This document shows positions 1 through 35,945 of a stretch of DNA of 64,000 nucleotides, in pieces. Under the pieces are notes generated by a model. That model was not told the DNA's origin. It did no database searches and saw nothing but the letters and a program-made list of their open reading frames with translations. The stretch comes from Antennarius striatus. Its lineage: Eukaryota > Chordata > Actinopteri > Lophiiformes > Antennariidae. The DNA lies in NCBI RefSeq assembly GCF_040054535.1, contig NC_090780.1, positions 12,552,501 through 12,616,500 on the forward strand, given 5' to 3'. Both the position numbers and the translations under genes were made by a program. The first letter of the stretch is position 1. The number at the start of each line of letters is the position of its first letter.

Positions 1-1334
1 GGATGGAGGAACAATATTAAATGATTGAATTCCACTTTAAACTATGGAAATCACATTAAAAGCAATAAGTATTATAGTGTTATGGAGTGTTTGTCACTCC
101 ACAACACTGAACAGATTGTAACTTGAGCTTTCTATAGTACTGTTAGCTATATAAGCCAGAAGACCTTTTGGAGGGTAGCATCTAATAAACATTTCAGAAA
201 ACCTACGTCACACATCAAACAGTTGTGGCTTCCCAACATCATCATTTCATCACCATTTATCACCACAACAAACCAGTCATCTCTTAAAAAACCACAAAGG
301 CATCAAAATGTAAAGCTTCAGATTGCATTAGTAGAGGCATGGCATGATTATGACTTTCACTCGAAGGCTGAGCCCTAAAGTGTCAGTACCAACACCCTGT
401 TACTCACCACACCAACCTGAGCACATTCAGAATATCAATGTATCCATGCAGGTGGTGGAGCAGCCCCAGCCAGAAATGTTTCATGAACTGCAGCATGACC
501 ACATAATTAATTGTGTCTTGTACCTAAACTTAATTCTTCAATCCTCATTTATTATTCAAATCATAGTAATAGTTAACCTCTGAAGGTGAAAGCATACACA
601 TGTTATATCTAGTGTCTGTGTTGAATCTAAACGCTTGTCTTCATAAAACTGACCCTGCTATTCAAGGCACTCTCACAGGTGGGTTTTCTCTTCTTTTTTC
701 CCACCTGTAGCTAATGTTCAAGTTCATTCAAATCTTCAGGATAACTCGAGTGATTGTGCAAGAAGCATTTCATCACAGTTGATTGAAATCTATCCTCTGA
801 CTGAGAGAGCAAAGCAACCAGCCTAGTCACAGCATAATGGTGGCTAATATGGTGTTGCTTAAGACACATATGTACAGCACCAACCTATGGATTATCTACT
901 GTCAACTGTACACAGGAGCTATGTACAGTCTAACATATATACACAGAGCTGCTTATATATAGGGGTGAAATGAGGAACACAAGCATGACCTATTTGTATG
1001 ACAGCAGCATGAATAAACAGTATATTATATACATTCAATGATAACTTTATATATAAGCAATGACAAAAGTCTGAACATTCAAGCCTAATTTGGCTAATTG
1101 ACATATTTTAAAGTACTACTACTTTTACATTGCACTCAATGATTACGTATTGCAGTAAGAGGTTTGTAGATGCAAATGAAAAAAACCGCCCAGAAAACTC
1201 AACAATGGGGATGAGTATGTACATATGGTTAAATTCATGTTGGCTAATAGATACAGTACAGTAAAATGAGATGCACTGAATCTCTCATGAGTAGGATTTT
1301 AGTGAGAGATCTGGAAGACACAATGCTTCTCAAA
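1..1334. other. wnk2 3' region, AT-rich, no gene recognised
   Basis: The stretch lies downstream of the wnk2 stop and is probably 3' UTR and intergenic DNA. On the minus strand an AATAAA hexamer falls at 548-553, about 780 nt past the stop, a candidate polyadenylation signal. No coding frame has family support. Confidence 0.4.
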
Positions 1335-25155
<23,821 letters not shown>

Positions 25156-25175
25156 CCCTGGTAACTTTTCAAACA

Positions 25176-25187
25176 CTACAGCGACAT
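25176..25187 (-). promoter_or_regulatory. minimal upstream ORF in the wnk2 5' leader
   Basis: ATG TCG CTG TAG sits in a strong Kozak context (ACACCATGT, A at -3) and ends 20 nt before the wnk2 ATG. If the transcript starts upstream of 25187, this four-codon uORF would be scanned first and could damp translation. The transcription start is not known from sequence. Confidence 0.45.
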
Positions 25188-26029
25188 GGTGTTGGGTTGA
25201 TGACGAGCGCGTTGCTCTCCCGCAGGTGGGGGGAGAGTTTGCTGCCGACCTGCAACACTCTCATGCAGTGACGCAGTTCTCCACCTCAGGATGTATGGCC
25301 TTAAGACTTGAATTTGTTTAAGACTCAACATCCGCGCAAAATGTCCACCTTGCGTGCGTGCGTCGCTCCGTGACACCAAAGGAAGCTTGGTACGCCTTGC
25401 AGTAACACAGAACACAGCTATGTAAAGCCTGACATCAACCTATCAGCTCGTTAACTGTGCCTCCAACATCGCGAAAGGTCCCAGCACAAGCCTGACACAT
25501 AAAACCGATATTTGTTCCGCAGACAAACCATCGGTCCCCCCGGTGGACGGGCCAGGATGTTCAGGCTGCTCCGCGCACGAATCCAAAAGCAAAGATATCT
25601 AATCCTGTCACGACTCGAGCAAATAAATAGTAGATGTTCCAGGTAAAATCAGAGTAAGTTGAAGTATGACATTAGATTGTCTGCGTTGCGCGTCAACTCT
25701 TCTTGCGTACTTTCTTGCGTCCGCGCCGACGTCCTGGAGCGGAATGCGGGATGGATAGAAGCTCTTATCAGATTATGCTGCGGCTCGATTCTCCCTCAGA
25801 TCTCTTATCCTGCTGATACAACCGCTGTCTGATAAATTTAGTCTCTCTCAGGTTTCGGTAACGCTGGTGTATTTCACTGTACAGCCCACGCCCCTAGCAA
25901 CAACACGCATCCAATAAATCGGCACGCTTTAAGGCGGCACCCTCAGCCTCCTGTGATACCGGCTGCGTGGACCACACCACCGTCCGCCCTCAGCGCGTCA
26001 TCGTGACGCGCTCAGCCTCCAAAGGGAAG

Positions 26030-26068
26030 ATGTCTTCCAAACATCACCAGGACGCTGGGAAATATGAG
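26030..26068 (+). CDS. candidate alternative first coding exon (ninj1?)
   Basis: An ATG with G at -1 and A at -3 opens 13 codons (MSSKHHQDAGKYE) that run straight into a GTATGA donor in phase 0. That is the same phase as ninj1 exon 1, so it could splice to ninj1 exon 2. It lies in the CpG-rich block next to the wnk2 promoter. Support is only frame, donor and location. Confidence 0.3.
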
Positions 26069-27862
26069 GTATGATTATCGACAGGCAGGTGGATGTCGCT
26101 CTCAGCGGTACTGAAACATCTTTCACACATTTACCCGTCCGAGGGAGACGGATCTCTTATCTGTGCGTTACCCACAGGGTTCTTCATCCTTTTCCATGCG
26201 TGGTTTTTGATGAGTTCTTCCTCACACGGTTCGAGGGTCTCGGGGTGGAAGGTGTTACTCTGTACAGTCATTGAAAGAATGGCCTTTTATGCTTTTTAAA
26301 AGTCTTGAATGTTTTATCATCTGTATAACTGTTCTTTATAATTCCATGTAAGTTAAAATGATCGATTCTTCAAATCCTATTTCAAGGAATCAATTAATGT
26401 TCAGTAATATCTGTTTTTGTGTAATATAAAGAGAACAGATCATTGTTTAAACATCTACAGTATAAAAGAAGAAAAAATATATTAATAGGTGCAATTCATA
26501 CTCTGCATTAAAATGTAAATGAATAAAAGTTCAAATATAAGTTTATCTCAAATCCACTTTTCATAGGCTTTCCACTGCTCAGAAAATAGACCTTTATATC
26601 GATGTTTTCTAATTATAATAAAAACTTTCCTCTCTGTATATTTGTCTGTGTAATTACAAAAGTGATTATTTAATAAAGTTAAATCACTTTGATGTTTCAT
26701 CCGTAACTGCCTCAAGGACGGATGTCGTAAAGGAACAAAGTACTGCAGTGTAGACTGATGTAGAAGATTATAGTGTAAAGGTATTCCAGGACTAAGAGTG
26801 TGTATCAACTTTACGACTTAGTCACATGATGTAAATGCATCGAATCAATAAAGTTTCTATTTTTGGAGGTCTGGGTAACATAATGGTCATACATGAAGTT
26901 TGGGTGATTGAGCAATCAGAACAATTCCTATTTAACTTATTTAATTATTTTATGCCAGAGCATCATGTCATTTGGGGTAAAACAAAACAAAAACTCTCAC
27001 TTAAGGCCTCCTTAGTTTACTTTTTGTGCGCCAGGTTCATTCTAAAGTTCACTTTTAGTTTTATGTGGTCAAACTTGAGGCACTATCACCATGGAAACAG
27101 TGGTCATAATAAGAACCAGTTGGTGGGTGTGGTCCGGTTTGAGGGGCCGTGGGCAGCTGCTGTCCATCCTGATCACTGGCTGTCCCACAGTGGAGACACC
27201 AGATCACATATAATTTACTGGACACGACTTTGTGATTATGCTGTGCTTCCAGAGTTGTGCCAACTTTCCTTATAACTGTAAATCATGTCACAGCAAGAGT
27301 TTCAATAACTTTAGTAACGTGAACATTTTACTAAATTGTTTGATGCAGATCTGGTTCTGAAGCACTTATAGAGGCGGATGACTGAATATATATCACAATA
27401 TTAATCCTCTTTTCAATAATGTTACTGTAACTAAGATAATATAAGTTTAATCAAAGTAAATGTTAATCTTCAACATGCAGTACCCATATTTGACCGACAT
27501 GTGGCAGCAAGGAGCCGTTAAACCTTAGGTGGTCTATCAATGAGAGCTCCGTCTGCGACTGCAGTACAAATGACATCACTTATCATCACGATTTAGTTTA
27601 AAGCGTAATGGTGAACTAGTAGTGAACTACTGGTGAACTAGTGGTTGCCGCTAACCAGCCCGTCTCTCCTCGTTTGCCCCGGCTCGCTGCAGCTTTGTGG
27701 AGACAGCCGCCCCCATGCCGGAGGGGCGGTAGCCTGGCCCCCTGGCCCCTCTCCGCCTGTCGTCACGGCAGCCTTATTTAAACAGTTCGTTCCAGTCTCC
27801 ACCGGCCGGACGCACATCCCCCTCATGATCAACCCACTGTGGATATAACGGGTATTATCAAC

Positions 27863-30800
27863 ATGGCATCGGATACTTTGGAAATGAACGGTGATGCTGA
27901 CCGAAACGGCGACACGGAGGTATGTGGAGAGAACTGTGGTTCCATTAGCGGACAGTCCGGTGACGTTGACCCGACACTCGGTGCTCAGCCGCGGGTAAAT
28001 CCACTCAAGACGGGTTCTCTGTGGGGAGGTGCGGGATTCAGAATGATTCGATGGCTCTCGGGTACTTTCTCTGTCTCTTGCATCCTTGTCATGTTGGATG
28101 CCAAGGAAACCGATCAAATGTGATCGAGTCGATGTGACCGATAATCGGCGGCAGATGATCCGTGGATTAGTTCTCGGTGTCTTTCCTTCTGTCCTTCTCT
28201 GACGGCTCATCTCCGTGTCCACAGAGGGCTGTTGGCGTGGGTCAACCCGGACCGGAGCTGCGCTCAACCTGGACATACATAGTTTTGTTTTTATGTGGAA
28301 AAAAAATCACGAATGTACTTCATGATATGATGTTAGATGTGGAATTAATTAGTCATTACAATTTTTATTTGTAGCTTCGATAAAATTTTAATTAACGACC
28401 AGAGGCGTTTCCGCTCACACCCTACTTGTGTGAGTAATTACAAAACCCAACGCAGGCTGAAACATTCCACAACAACAACAACAACAACAACAATAATAAT
28501 AATAATAATAATAATAATGAAGTACCACAGTGCACTGGCGTTGTGCCCAGAGTGTCCCTCGCCTCTTGCCCCCAATCAGGTGGGATAGGCTCCAGCAAGC
28601 CTGTGACCTGCAAAAAGCGGAAGAAGCGGTCAAGAAGGTGAATGAATGAATAATAAAAAAACAAGATCAATGATGTCATGACTTAGGACAATGTAAAGTA
28701 ACATACAGATCTATTTTTTTTTAATTCCGAGTAAATACAAATAGAACTTTTAATGTAAACCACAGAGTCACAACAAGAGATGGAATCACAATGAATACTT
28801 GTTGTAGGTCAACCGACTTTGTTGCTTTAATTAAGTATTCTTTTTTTCTTGTTTTTTAAAAACCCTCTGTAGGGTAATATTAATGTTTGATAATACTCAG
28901 CTTTAAACGGAGTTAATAGTGAACTTTTAAATAGCATTTTAGTTTTGTTATGATGTAAACCAGGCAGCCATCACTGGGTGAGGAACAAACCCACTGGTGA
29001 GTGTACAACCTGCAGAAAACACAGATCATTACCAGATCTGCAAAAAGCTTAGTCACATTAGCTATCTTCATCAGCGTATTGTCATCAGTACAGATTTAAA
29101 ACTTTCTTTAATCTCAATTGTTTTATCACAAAAATTTAAACCGCAGGAGTTTTCTCATTGCATAATGGCACAATGTGTTTGAGTTAATGGCTTTCTTGTC
29201 AACAATATATTGTGCATTGTGACCCAACGGCGACCTGTGCCCATGGTCTTGTGTTCACAGTGAAGAATGCGAATGCCGGCTTAATCCACTTCAAATCCAA
29301 CAGTATACACCTTTGTGTTATCAGACATTGTCCAAATGACCTGGTTTTTTTAAGCAACTGATGATGACCTTAGTCATAAAAACATGGCATAATAAAACAG
29401 GGAACAGTTATGTTGAACATAATATGACGCCCCTTCAATGGGAAGTGGTAACATGTGCCATTGTGAAAGTTAGCTGCCTGTTAACTTCTGTAAAACAGAG
29501 AAAATAGTGGCCACAGGAAAAATTCAGATAAGATAAATTGTTGCTGTCGTCATATAGTTTATTCATCTGTACTGATATCCACTGTGGCCTGTTGGTTCCC
29601 TTATACAGTATCACATATTAGTCAATCTGTTCATGCTTCCACCTGAGGTTTATATTAGTCATGAACAAAATAAATTGGGGAAGCACTCACTGAACAAAGA
29701 TCCAAGCTGAATTTCAGTGGCACAAACACAAGGGTCAGCATAGTAACATCAGCTAACCATGACCTGGTGATCATCTTATATTATGTACTAATTATCTGGT
29801 TAATTAGTTAGTCGACAGAATTAACCTACATTTATTTTAATAGGTAGTTATATGTGGGGGGAAAATAGTATTTTTATTACAGTTTTAGTGATCTTTAATT
29901 TGTCTATTTTTAACATAAATATCAGTGGAACTTTAATTACAGTAGTTTATGTTAATTCATCTTGACACGTATGCCCTGTTGACAGGTTCTATCTGTATTT
30001 TAAACTTTATTCAGTTAAATCTAAAACTAATTTTGTTTGTTTGTTTGTTCATGTGTCTGTTGGCAGGATTAGTAAATTCCTAAAAATAGCGATAGGGAAT
30101 AATCTGAAAATATTTTGAAGGATTCTTTACTATTGAGTAATAGCAAAATTTTTCTTTCAAAATTAATGAATACTGCCTGTAATGCTTTTATTAAAAATAG
30201 CACAATGACATTCCATTAGGATAAGATCCAACAGACATGAAAGTCCAGTAATTATTTCAGGTCAGGTAATCCCAAATTATTGCATTTAAGGATGATAGGA
30301 AATTATCTGCTAAAATCAAATAGTAAATTTGATTTTAGTAGAACACATTTAAAGCAACAATCTAGGTGCTGAAACAGGTCTGATTCAGTCAGGTGTCACA
30401 GTTAGATCCAGAACAACAGTCCATCTGTACAATATAATTTTCTTTCATAAACCTGCAGGAGATCATATGAGCAGAGACGGGTTGTATCTGAAGTTGTGCT
30501 GCATACCAACGAGAAATAAAGATGAGTAATACCTGTGTCATCAAGTGAACAGCAGTAACATCATCACAAAATCTACAGTCTCCCTGAACAAGCAAATATG
30601 AGGCCTGAACATGAATAAAACATGTGTTTATCCTATGCGGTAATTTAAACAGAACATCAGAAGCTTTCTGGATGTACAGTAAGTGCTGCTGTGTGTTTGT
30701 TGCTCACATTTGGCGCAGTATGGAGTCAGTGTGTGTGTTCAGGATTTTAAGCAGAGTAAAGCTCAACTTCCACCTTGGTTTATGTGCCTGAGATGGACCG

Positions 30801-33800
30801 ATCTGATCAGAGCGGGCCGATCTGATCAGTGGCATGAGTTCCTTCATAATAACTACCAAACTTATTATGACGTCAATGTAGTTTCACCTTACCATGAAAA
30901 CCTATTGGTGCCTCGTTGTGAGCATCAGACTGTCATGGGTTTATTGCTTTGATATGCTGTCTATTTCTGGGGCTATTTATTTTTCAGACCCTTTTGTTCT
31001 TAGATTACCTTAGCATAATACCATGAAGAGTTGTTCAACTTATAATTACATCTTTGCAGTATACAGTAAGGCTGTCTTAAAAATCATGTTAATTCAACAA
31101 TCAATCAGAAAATTTGGCCGTAGAAGTGGTATGTACAGTACAAGCTGTTGTAGAAGGTGAATTATATAAACTGTTGAAAGACCTTTGAATACCCTGAGAT
31201 TTTACCTGTGTATTCTGGGACACTTAAAACCCAAGTCCTCTCAGGCTGTGTTCAAATCATCAGAGTGAAGTGACAGCAAAGCACGTCATCAGCTTTTTAC
31301 AATCTGCCTATTAGCAGCTGACCAATTTTTGCTGTCCTCTAGACTAAAATGTCATCCATACTGTCATATACAGTATAGCATGCTTGTTTATTTGTTGTCT
31401 TACAGATACAACTTTTTTTTGTCGGTGGCACAAATATGACTAATGTGTGCATGCATACCAACTCAAGAGGACAGATGTGTTCACTTACAGCTAGATATAG
31501 GTCATTTAGAATTATGGATGGTAAGCATCAAGATCCAAGCACAACATCAGAGAGTGAACAGTTTGGTGTGGAATATGTGCATAGCCTAGGAAGTCAAAGC
31601 CTTTTCCTGGAAACCAGAATGAAAAAATTCTCATGGAAGAAATTTCACAGACAGATCACCAATTATGGGAAAGTTTGAGACATGTAAAAAGTCACACTTG
31701 AGAAAAACGAGGTTAGTAGCAGTGGTAATGAAGCTATGGCAGGGTAAGAAAAGGTGCTGCTGGTTACTCTCACACTCATCTGCTGGTTCACTGGAGAACC
31801 TTTTTCCTCTGAGGCCTGGCAGCCTGTCAGAGGTGAAGAAAGGAAAGGAGTGCTGAGTCAGACATCTGTCTGATGTCTACAACCTGGGCACAAGGCTGTC
31901 ATTGTTGGCCTTCTACACTGACACTCATCCCTGATGGAAACCTGAGCGCTGACCTAAACTCATGGGCAAAGCAGCAGAGGTCTCAGGAATGACCCTGGTT
32001 TTCTGTGACGTAGTGTTTGTTATGTGGTTCAAAGATTAACCCCTTCATTATGAGCCAAACAGCCTTCTCAGACGGAAAATCATTTTCATTCTACTTCTAA
32101 CTTTTACATGACACAGCGTGTTTCACGTCTTAAAGATATGCAAGTAACAAGTCAATAATGTCTGCTAGCATGCCAGCTTTCGTCCGTGCTTTGTGATCTT
32201 TGCCACATGTTCATGAGTATCTAGAGCCGGTTCGTGGATCTGTGTGGGTGGAGGCGACAGGCATCTCTTGTGTTTCAGATCCAGAATCCAGTCAGCCTTT
32301 CAGTGGTCTTATGCGGGTTTGTTTTTGTTTTTTTTCAAACATTTGGACTGAAACCAATTCCGTGACCTTGCTAAGTCTTCTGGTCTTCCTGTTTTCAATT
32401 TCAGTTCATTGTGCACTTTCACTTCCATACCAATAGAAATATTGTGATTGCACGAATCTGGATTTTAAAGTTGATTCAAATTGAATCTAAATCCCATAAG
32501 CATCTCTTATTAGAAATGTCCAGTGGGAGATTTTTGACAGAGACAAAAATCCCTTGTGTCTTGACACAGCATGCCTTAACAAAAGAGGGTGAAGCCTTCA
32601 TTTCCAGTCAACTGATTACATTTATGTGAAATCTATTAACAAAGGCTTTCTTAGATTTGTGTAATGGTCAGTATTGAATCAGCACATTTTCATACACATT
32701 TCCAATAAGAAAGCAGGTGCATTTTCAGTGTGAATCCACACGAGTGAAAGTGAAAATGTTCAATTTAAAAGTGAACTAATAGATCTATCGATGGACTTAT
32801 CAATAGCTTTGCTGCGCTGCAATGCGTCTTTCACTACAAACCTGACTGAGATTGCTGTAGCACACTCTTGCTAGCCTTTACTTATGTGTTGTACTGATAC
32901 CAGCTTTTGTAATCAGGTCTCACTGCAAGGCCGCTTGAGGAGGCAGGACAGACCTCTGAACATGAACCACTATGCAAATAAGAAGAGCGCTGCAGAGAGC
33001 ATGCTGGATGTGGCTCTCCTGATGGCCAACGCCTCACAGCTGAAGGCCGTGCTGGAAGAGGGACCAGAGTTCTCCTTCTATGTGCCCCTCATTGCTCTGA
33101 TTAGCATCTCCCTCATCCTGCAGATCATGGTGGGAACTCTGCTCATCTTCATAGGTATGTTGGGACTTATTTCCTTATTTCTAGTTTGTAAACTCATTAT
33201 TGGCTCTATTTTTCTTATTTAATAGATGTTACTACTCCACAACATCATTGGTGAAGTTTGACACAAACCACCAAGACCACAGATACAAACAGATAAGCTG
33301 CTACTGCTTCCCTAATTCTAATATTGACCTAAGTCCGAAAAACCATAATGACACCAAATAAACCACAAGAGAATGTGGTGATTCGCTCATCCTCTTTTGA
33401 CATTTACTTCATTGAAAATATTATAAAGATAATATATTTTTGATTTTGAGAACTTCCTATTGTATTTGTTATATATTCTGAATTTCCAGTGACGAGACTC
33501 AAAATAGTTAGATGTCATTTAAGAAAAAACTGAGAAGGTGCTGGAATAATCAAAAATGTGATTGAATCATCATACAGGAAAGTCTGACAGTGGAGTTTTC
33601 CAGGTGCTCAATGAAAAAGTAACTTACAAATCAACAAAAAAAAAGTTCAATAAAAAGTCCCTTAGCCCAAACTGTACTATCAAATATGCTAAACGTCACT
33701 TAATGTTTGTGGACTTATTTATTCAGTTTCTTTCTTTCTTTCCGGACATGTTATTACAGCAGACTTCACCTTCATCACTTTTGCAGCATTAACAACATCC

Positions 33801-35093
33801 GAAAAAGAAAAAAAAGGGTTGACAGGTAGAAGCCATTTGGCTTGTAAAGTGGCTTTTAGTAAAATTCAACATGAAGTGACGTTAAGTACTTTTTGATAAC
33901 GCAGTTTGGGCTCAGGAACTTTTTATTGAGACTTTGTTGTTGATTTGTAAGTGACATTTTTCTTTTATTTAAGTCTGGCATGACATCTATTTGTAATTTG
34001 GACTTTTCTCTGTATTCATAATGATGTGTGTGAAACCTGAACTTAAATGCTGACGCAACTGTTGCAAAACCTCTAAGCTTATTCAAGGAAGACGGAGGTC
34101 AGAGTAACATTAAAAAGACGTCACTTCATTCCGGACTTTTACTGTAATCTGAGGGATGTTCAGTGTACAATATGTCACTTTCTTTAAGGTTCAACAAGCA
34201 GTTAGCTGAATATATATTGGAAGGGTTGGTATTTCTGTCAGAAACTGCTACCAGCTTTGCTTTTATGCTGAATAATAGACTGAGATATTCACAAACACAG
34301 CTTTTCATTTTGCTTGTAGAGCAGCATCACTGCTTCAATAGATTAAATATTTTTGTTGGTTTTCATCCAAAATTTCTCCACAAATATTTTAAACTGATAA
34401 ACACTTTGAATTCCTTTTTTTCTCACAGGTTTACAGCCATTGCCTTGACACACATCACTGCACATGCTCATATTTTGTTCACACTTTTTTGGCCACATAA
34501 ATCTCTGTGCACACACCACTTTTAACTTACTGTTGAACCATCGTAGAGGAGTAGATTGAGTAACCCTCAGAGAAGAAAGAGTTTCTTCCCTCCTGAGTCA
34601 TTATCTCATCCTAGCAGAGAGAACTATTGAGAGTTTAGAAGCAGGAAGCCTCTCTGCTATCAGCTGCTCCCTGTTTTTGTTTTAAGCCATCAAAGATTTG
34701 CTAGTAAAAATATGACTCGTGAAAAACAAGAACTTCCCTTCTCAGACCGGTGAGGTGTGAAAAGCACTAACAGAAAAGTCTACTTATTTACCTGTGGGGT
34801 CAGAGTTGGTTAATGTTTTTTGGCTGTGCTCAGTAATGATCACTTCACCCTTATCTGGCCTCATCTGTGTGTTTCCCTGAAATGGGGAAGGGATGTCCCT
34901 TTTGTTGACTAAGCAAATCTGTTTTGACGTGTCATTTCTTTTTCTGACAGTTAAGTGGGACCTGAACGATCAAAGCAAACACTACAAGCTGAACATCATG
35001 GAGAACATCACCACAGCCTTCGTCTTCATCATAGTAGTGGTCAATGTCTTCATCACGGCCTTTGGCGTCCAGCGGCCCAACTCCAGCCAATGA
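27863..35093 (+). CDS. ninj1: Ninjurin-1
   Basis: Coding exons are 27863-27919, 32917-33154 and 34951-35093, giving 145 aa (human 152). NINJ1 oligomerises in the plasma membrane and ruptures it during lytic cell death; it also acts as an adhesion protein. Exon 1 gives the variable acidic N-terminus (MASDTLEMNGDADRNG). Exon 2 carries the amphipathic helices (NHYANKKSAAESMLDVALLM, NASQLKAVLE) and the first membrane segment (FYVPLIALISISLILQIMVG). Exon 3 gives VKWDLND, the second membrane segment (FVFIIVVVNVFITAFGV) and the tail QRPNSSQ. Splice sites are canonical: GTATGT, AATCAG, GTATGT, TGACAG. NINJ1 rather than NINJ2 is favoured by the wnk2/card19/bicd2 neighbours. Confidence 0.95.
28469..28518. 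repeat. (ACA)n(ATA)n microsatellite
   Basis: ACA units pass into ATA units directly beside the partial SINE. Confidence 0.95.
28519..28651 (+). mobile_element. SINE 3' part, truncated
   Basis: GTGCACTGGCGTTGTGCCC and GGGATAGGCTCCAGC match the second half of the SINE at 19101-19462. It ends in a GAATGAATGAATA tail. The tRNA-like head is absent. Confidence 0.75.
33155..34950. other. ninj1 intron 2
   Basis: AT-rich sequence with no recognised exon or known repeat. At 33601-33690 and 33884-33960 are opposed stretches sharing CTTAGCCCAAACTG-like sequence, TTTTTATTGA and AGTGACATTTTT-like sequence. They may be the arms of an old inverted-repeat element. Confidence 0.4.
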
Positions 35094-35945
35094 TCACCCT
35101 CTGATGACTCGCAACGCCTGCTGATCCACTTAGTACAAATGGACCTCAGTATTATTTGTCTAAACAGACAGGATATTTATTCATTTGCATAAAAAAATAA
35201 GATGGAGTTGCACCATCCGGTTCATAATTCAACTTCAAGGGCTTGTCAACTGAGGAAGAGGTGAAGTTTATACATGTGTGTGTCAGAGGGTTCACATCCT
35301 CTCTGACCACGACTATGGACAAATGTGTAGGCCATTTTTGTTTATTTCATGCAGCAGTTCAACAGTTTCCATTTAAGTCAGAGCTCAGGTTACTGCTGTA
35401 GTTTATTTTCTTTAATTAGAAAAGAAATATCAGGAACAATATGCTGAAGATCAATTACAACCACTATTAGTGTTTCCTTAAATAAAAAAAAACATACAAC
35501 TGGTGTTTAGAAGTTTGAAAACATCAGTATTTGTCTGTCAATATCTAATCCTTGCATCTTTTAAAAGATTGAATTAATCTCCACAGGATGATCAAATGAA
35601 ATAATTAATACGAAATGTGTTAGGACCGCTATTATGAGGAATTTACAGCTTTATGTTGGGGCATATTTTCTGTTTACGGTCATGCACATCAGACAAATAA
35701 TGAAGTGGACCTTCTATGCTTTGTTTTTTTAAGTGCTATGCATAATTTGTTTTGTATTGTTTAATCTGGTTTATCTGTGTGATATATCGATGTCCACAAG
35801 TGTGGTGGATTGAACTGTATCGTGTATGTAGTTACTCTTAAGCTTTTTAAACTACTTTCACTTTTTAAAGGACCAAAGTTTTCATACAATTCTTGGATTA
35901 CATACTGTGACTACTATTTAAAATAAAAATTTTAAATAAAACTAC
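35094..35945 (+). other. ninj1: ninj1 3' UTR (probable)
   Basis: AT-rich sequence after the stop. Two AATAAA hexamers, at 35922-35927 and 35935-35940, are the likely polyadenylation signals. Confidence 0.6.

Larger units (their letters stand above)
25156..27862. promoter_or_regulatory. divergent CpG-rich promoter region between wnk2 and ninj1
   Basis: CpG-dense DNA flanks both start regions: about 25180-26060 next to wnk2 and about 27610-28270 around ninj1 exon 1. AT-rich DNA lies between them. The wnk2-side block has a cluster of GATA motifs (25753-25835) and a CRE-half-site palindrome (25992-26012). Exact start sites cannot be read. Confidence 0.6.
27920..32916. other. ninj1 intron 1
   Basis: A 5-kb AT-rich intron. 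It holds the trinucleotide repeat and partial SINE at 28469-28651 and a MARE/AP-1-like site at 31851-31861. No further exon was recognised. Confidence 0.6.

Noticed and set aside
26548..26808. 86-codon minus-strand frame in the intergenic region
   Set aside because: No splice sites, promoter or family resemblance; AT-rich background can give this length by chance.
26835..27275. 146-codon plus-strand frame upstream of ninj1
   Set aside because: Composition is not protein-like and no motif or splice context supports it.
27638..28276. 212-codon minus-strand frame over ninj1 exon 1
   Set aside because: Antisense in a CpG-rich block where stop codons are rare; no domain seen.
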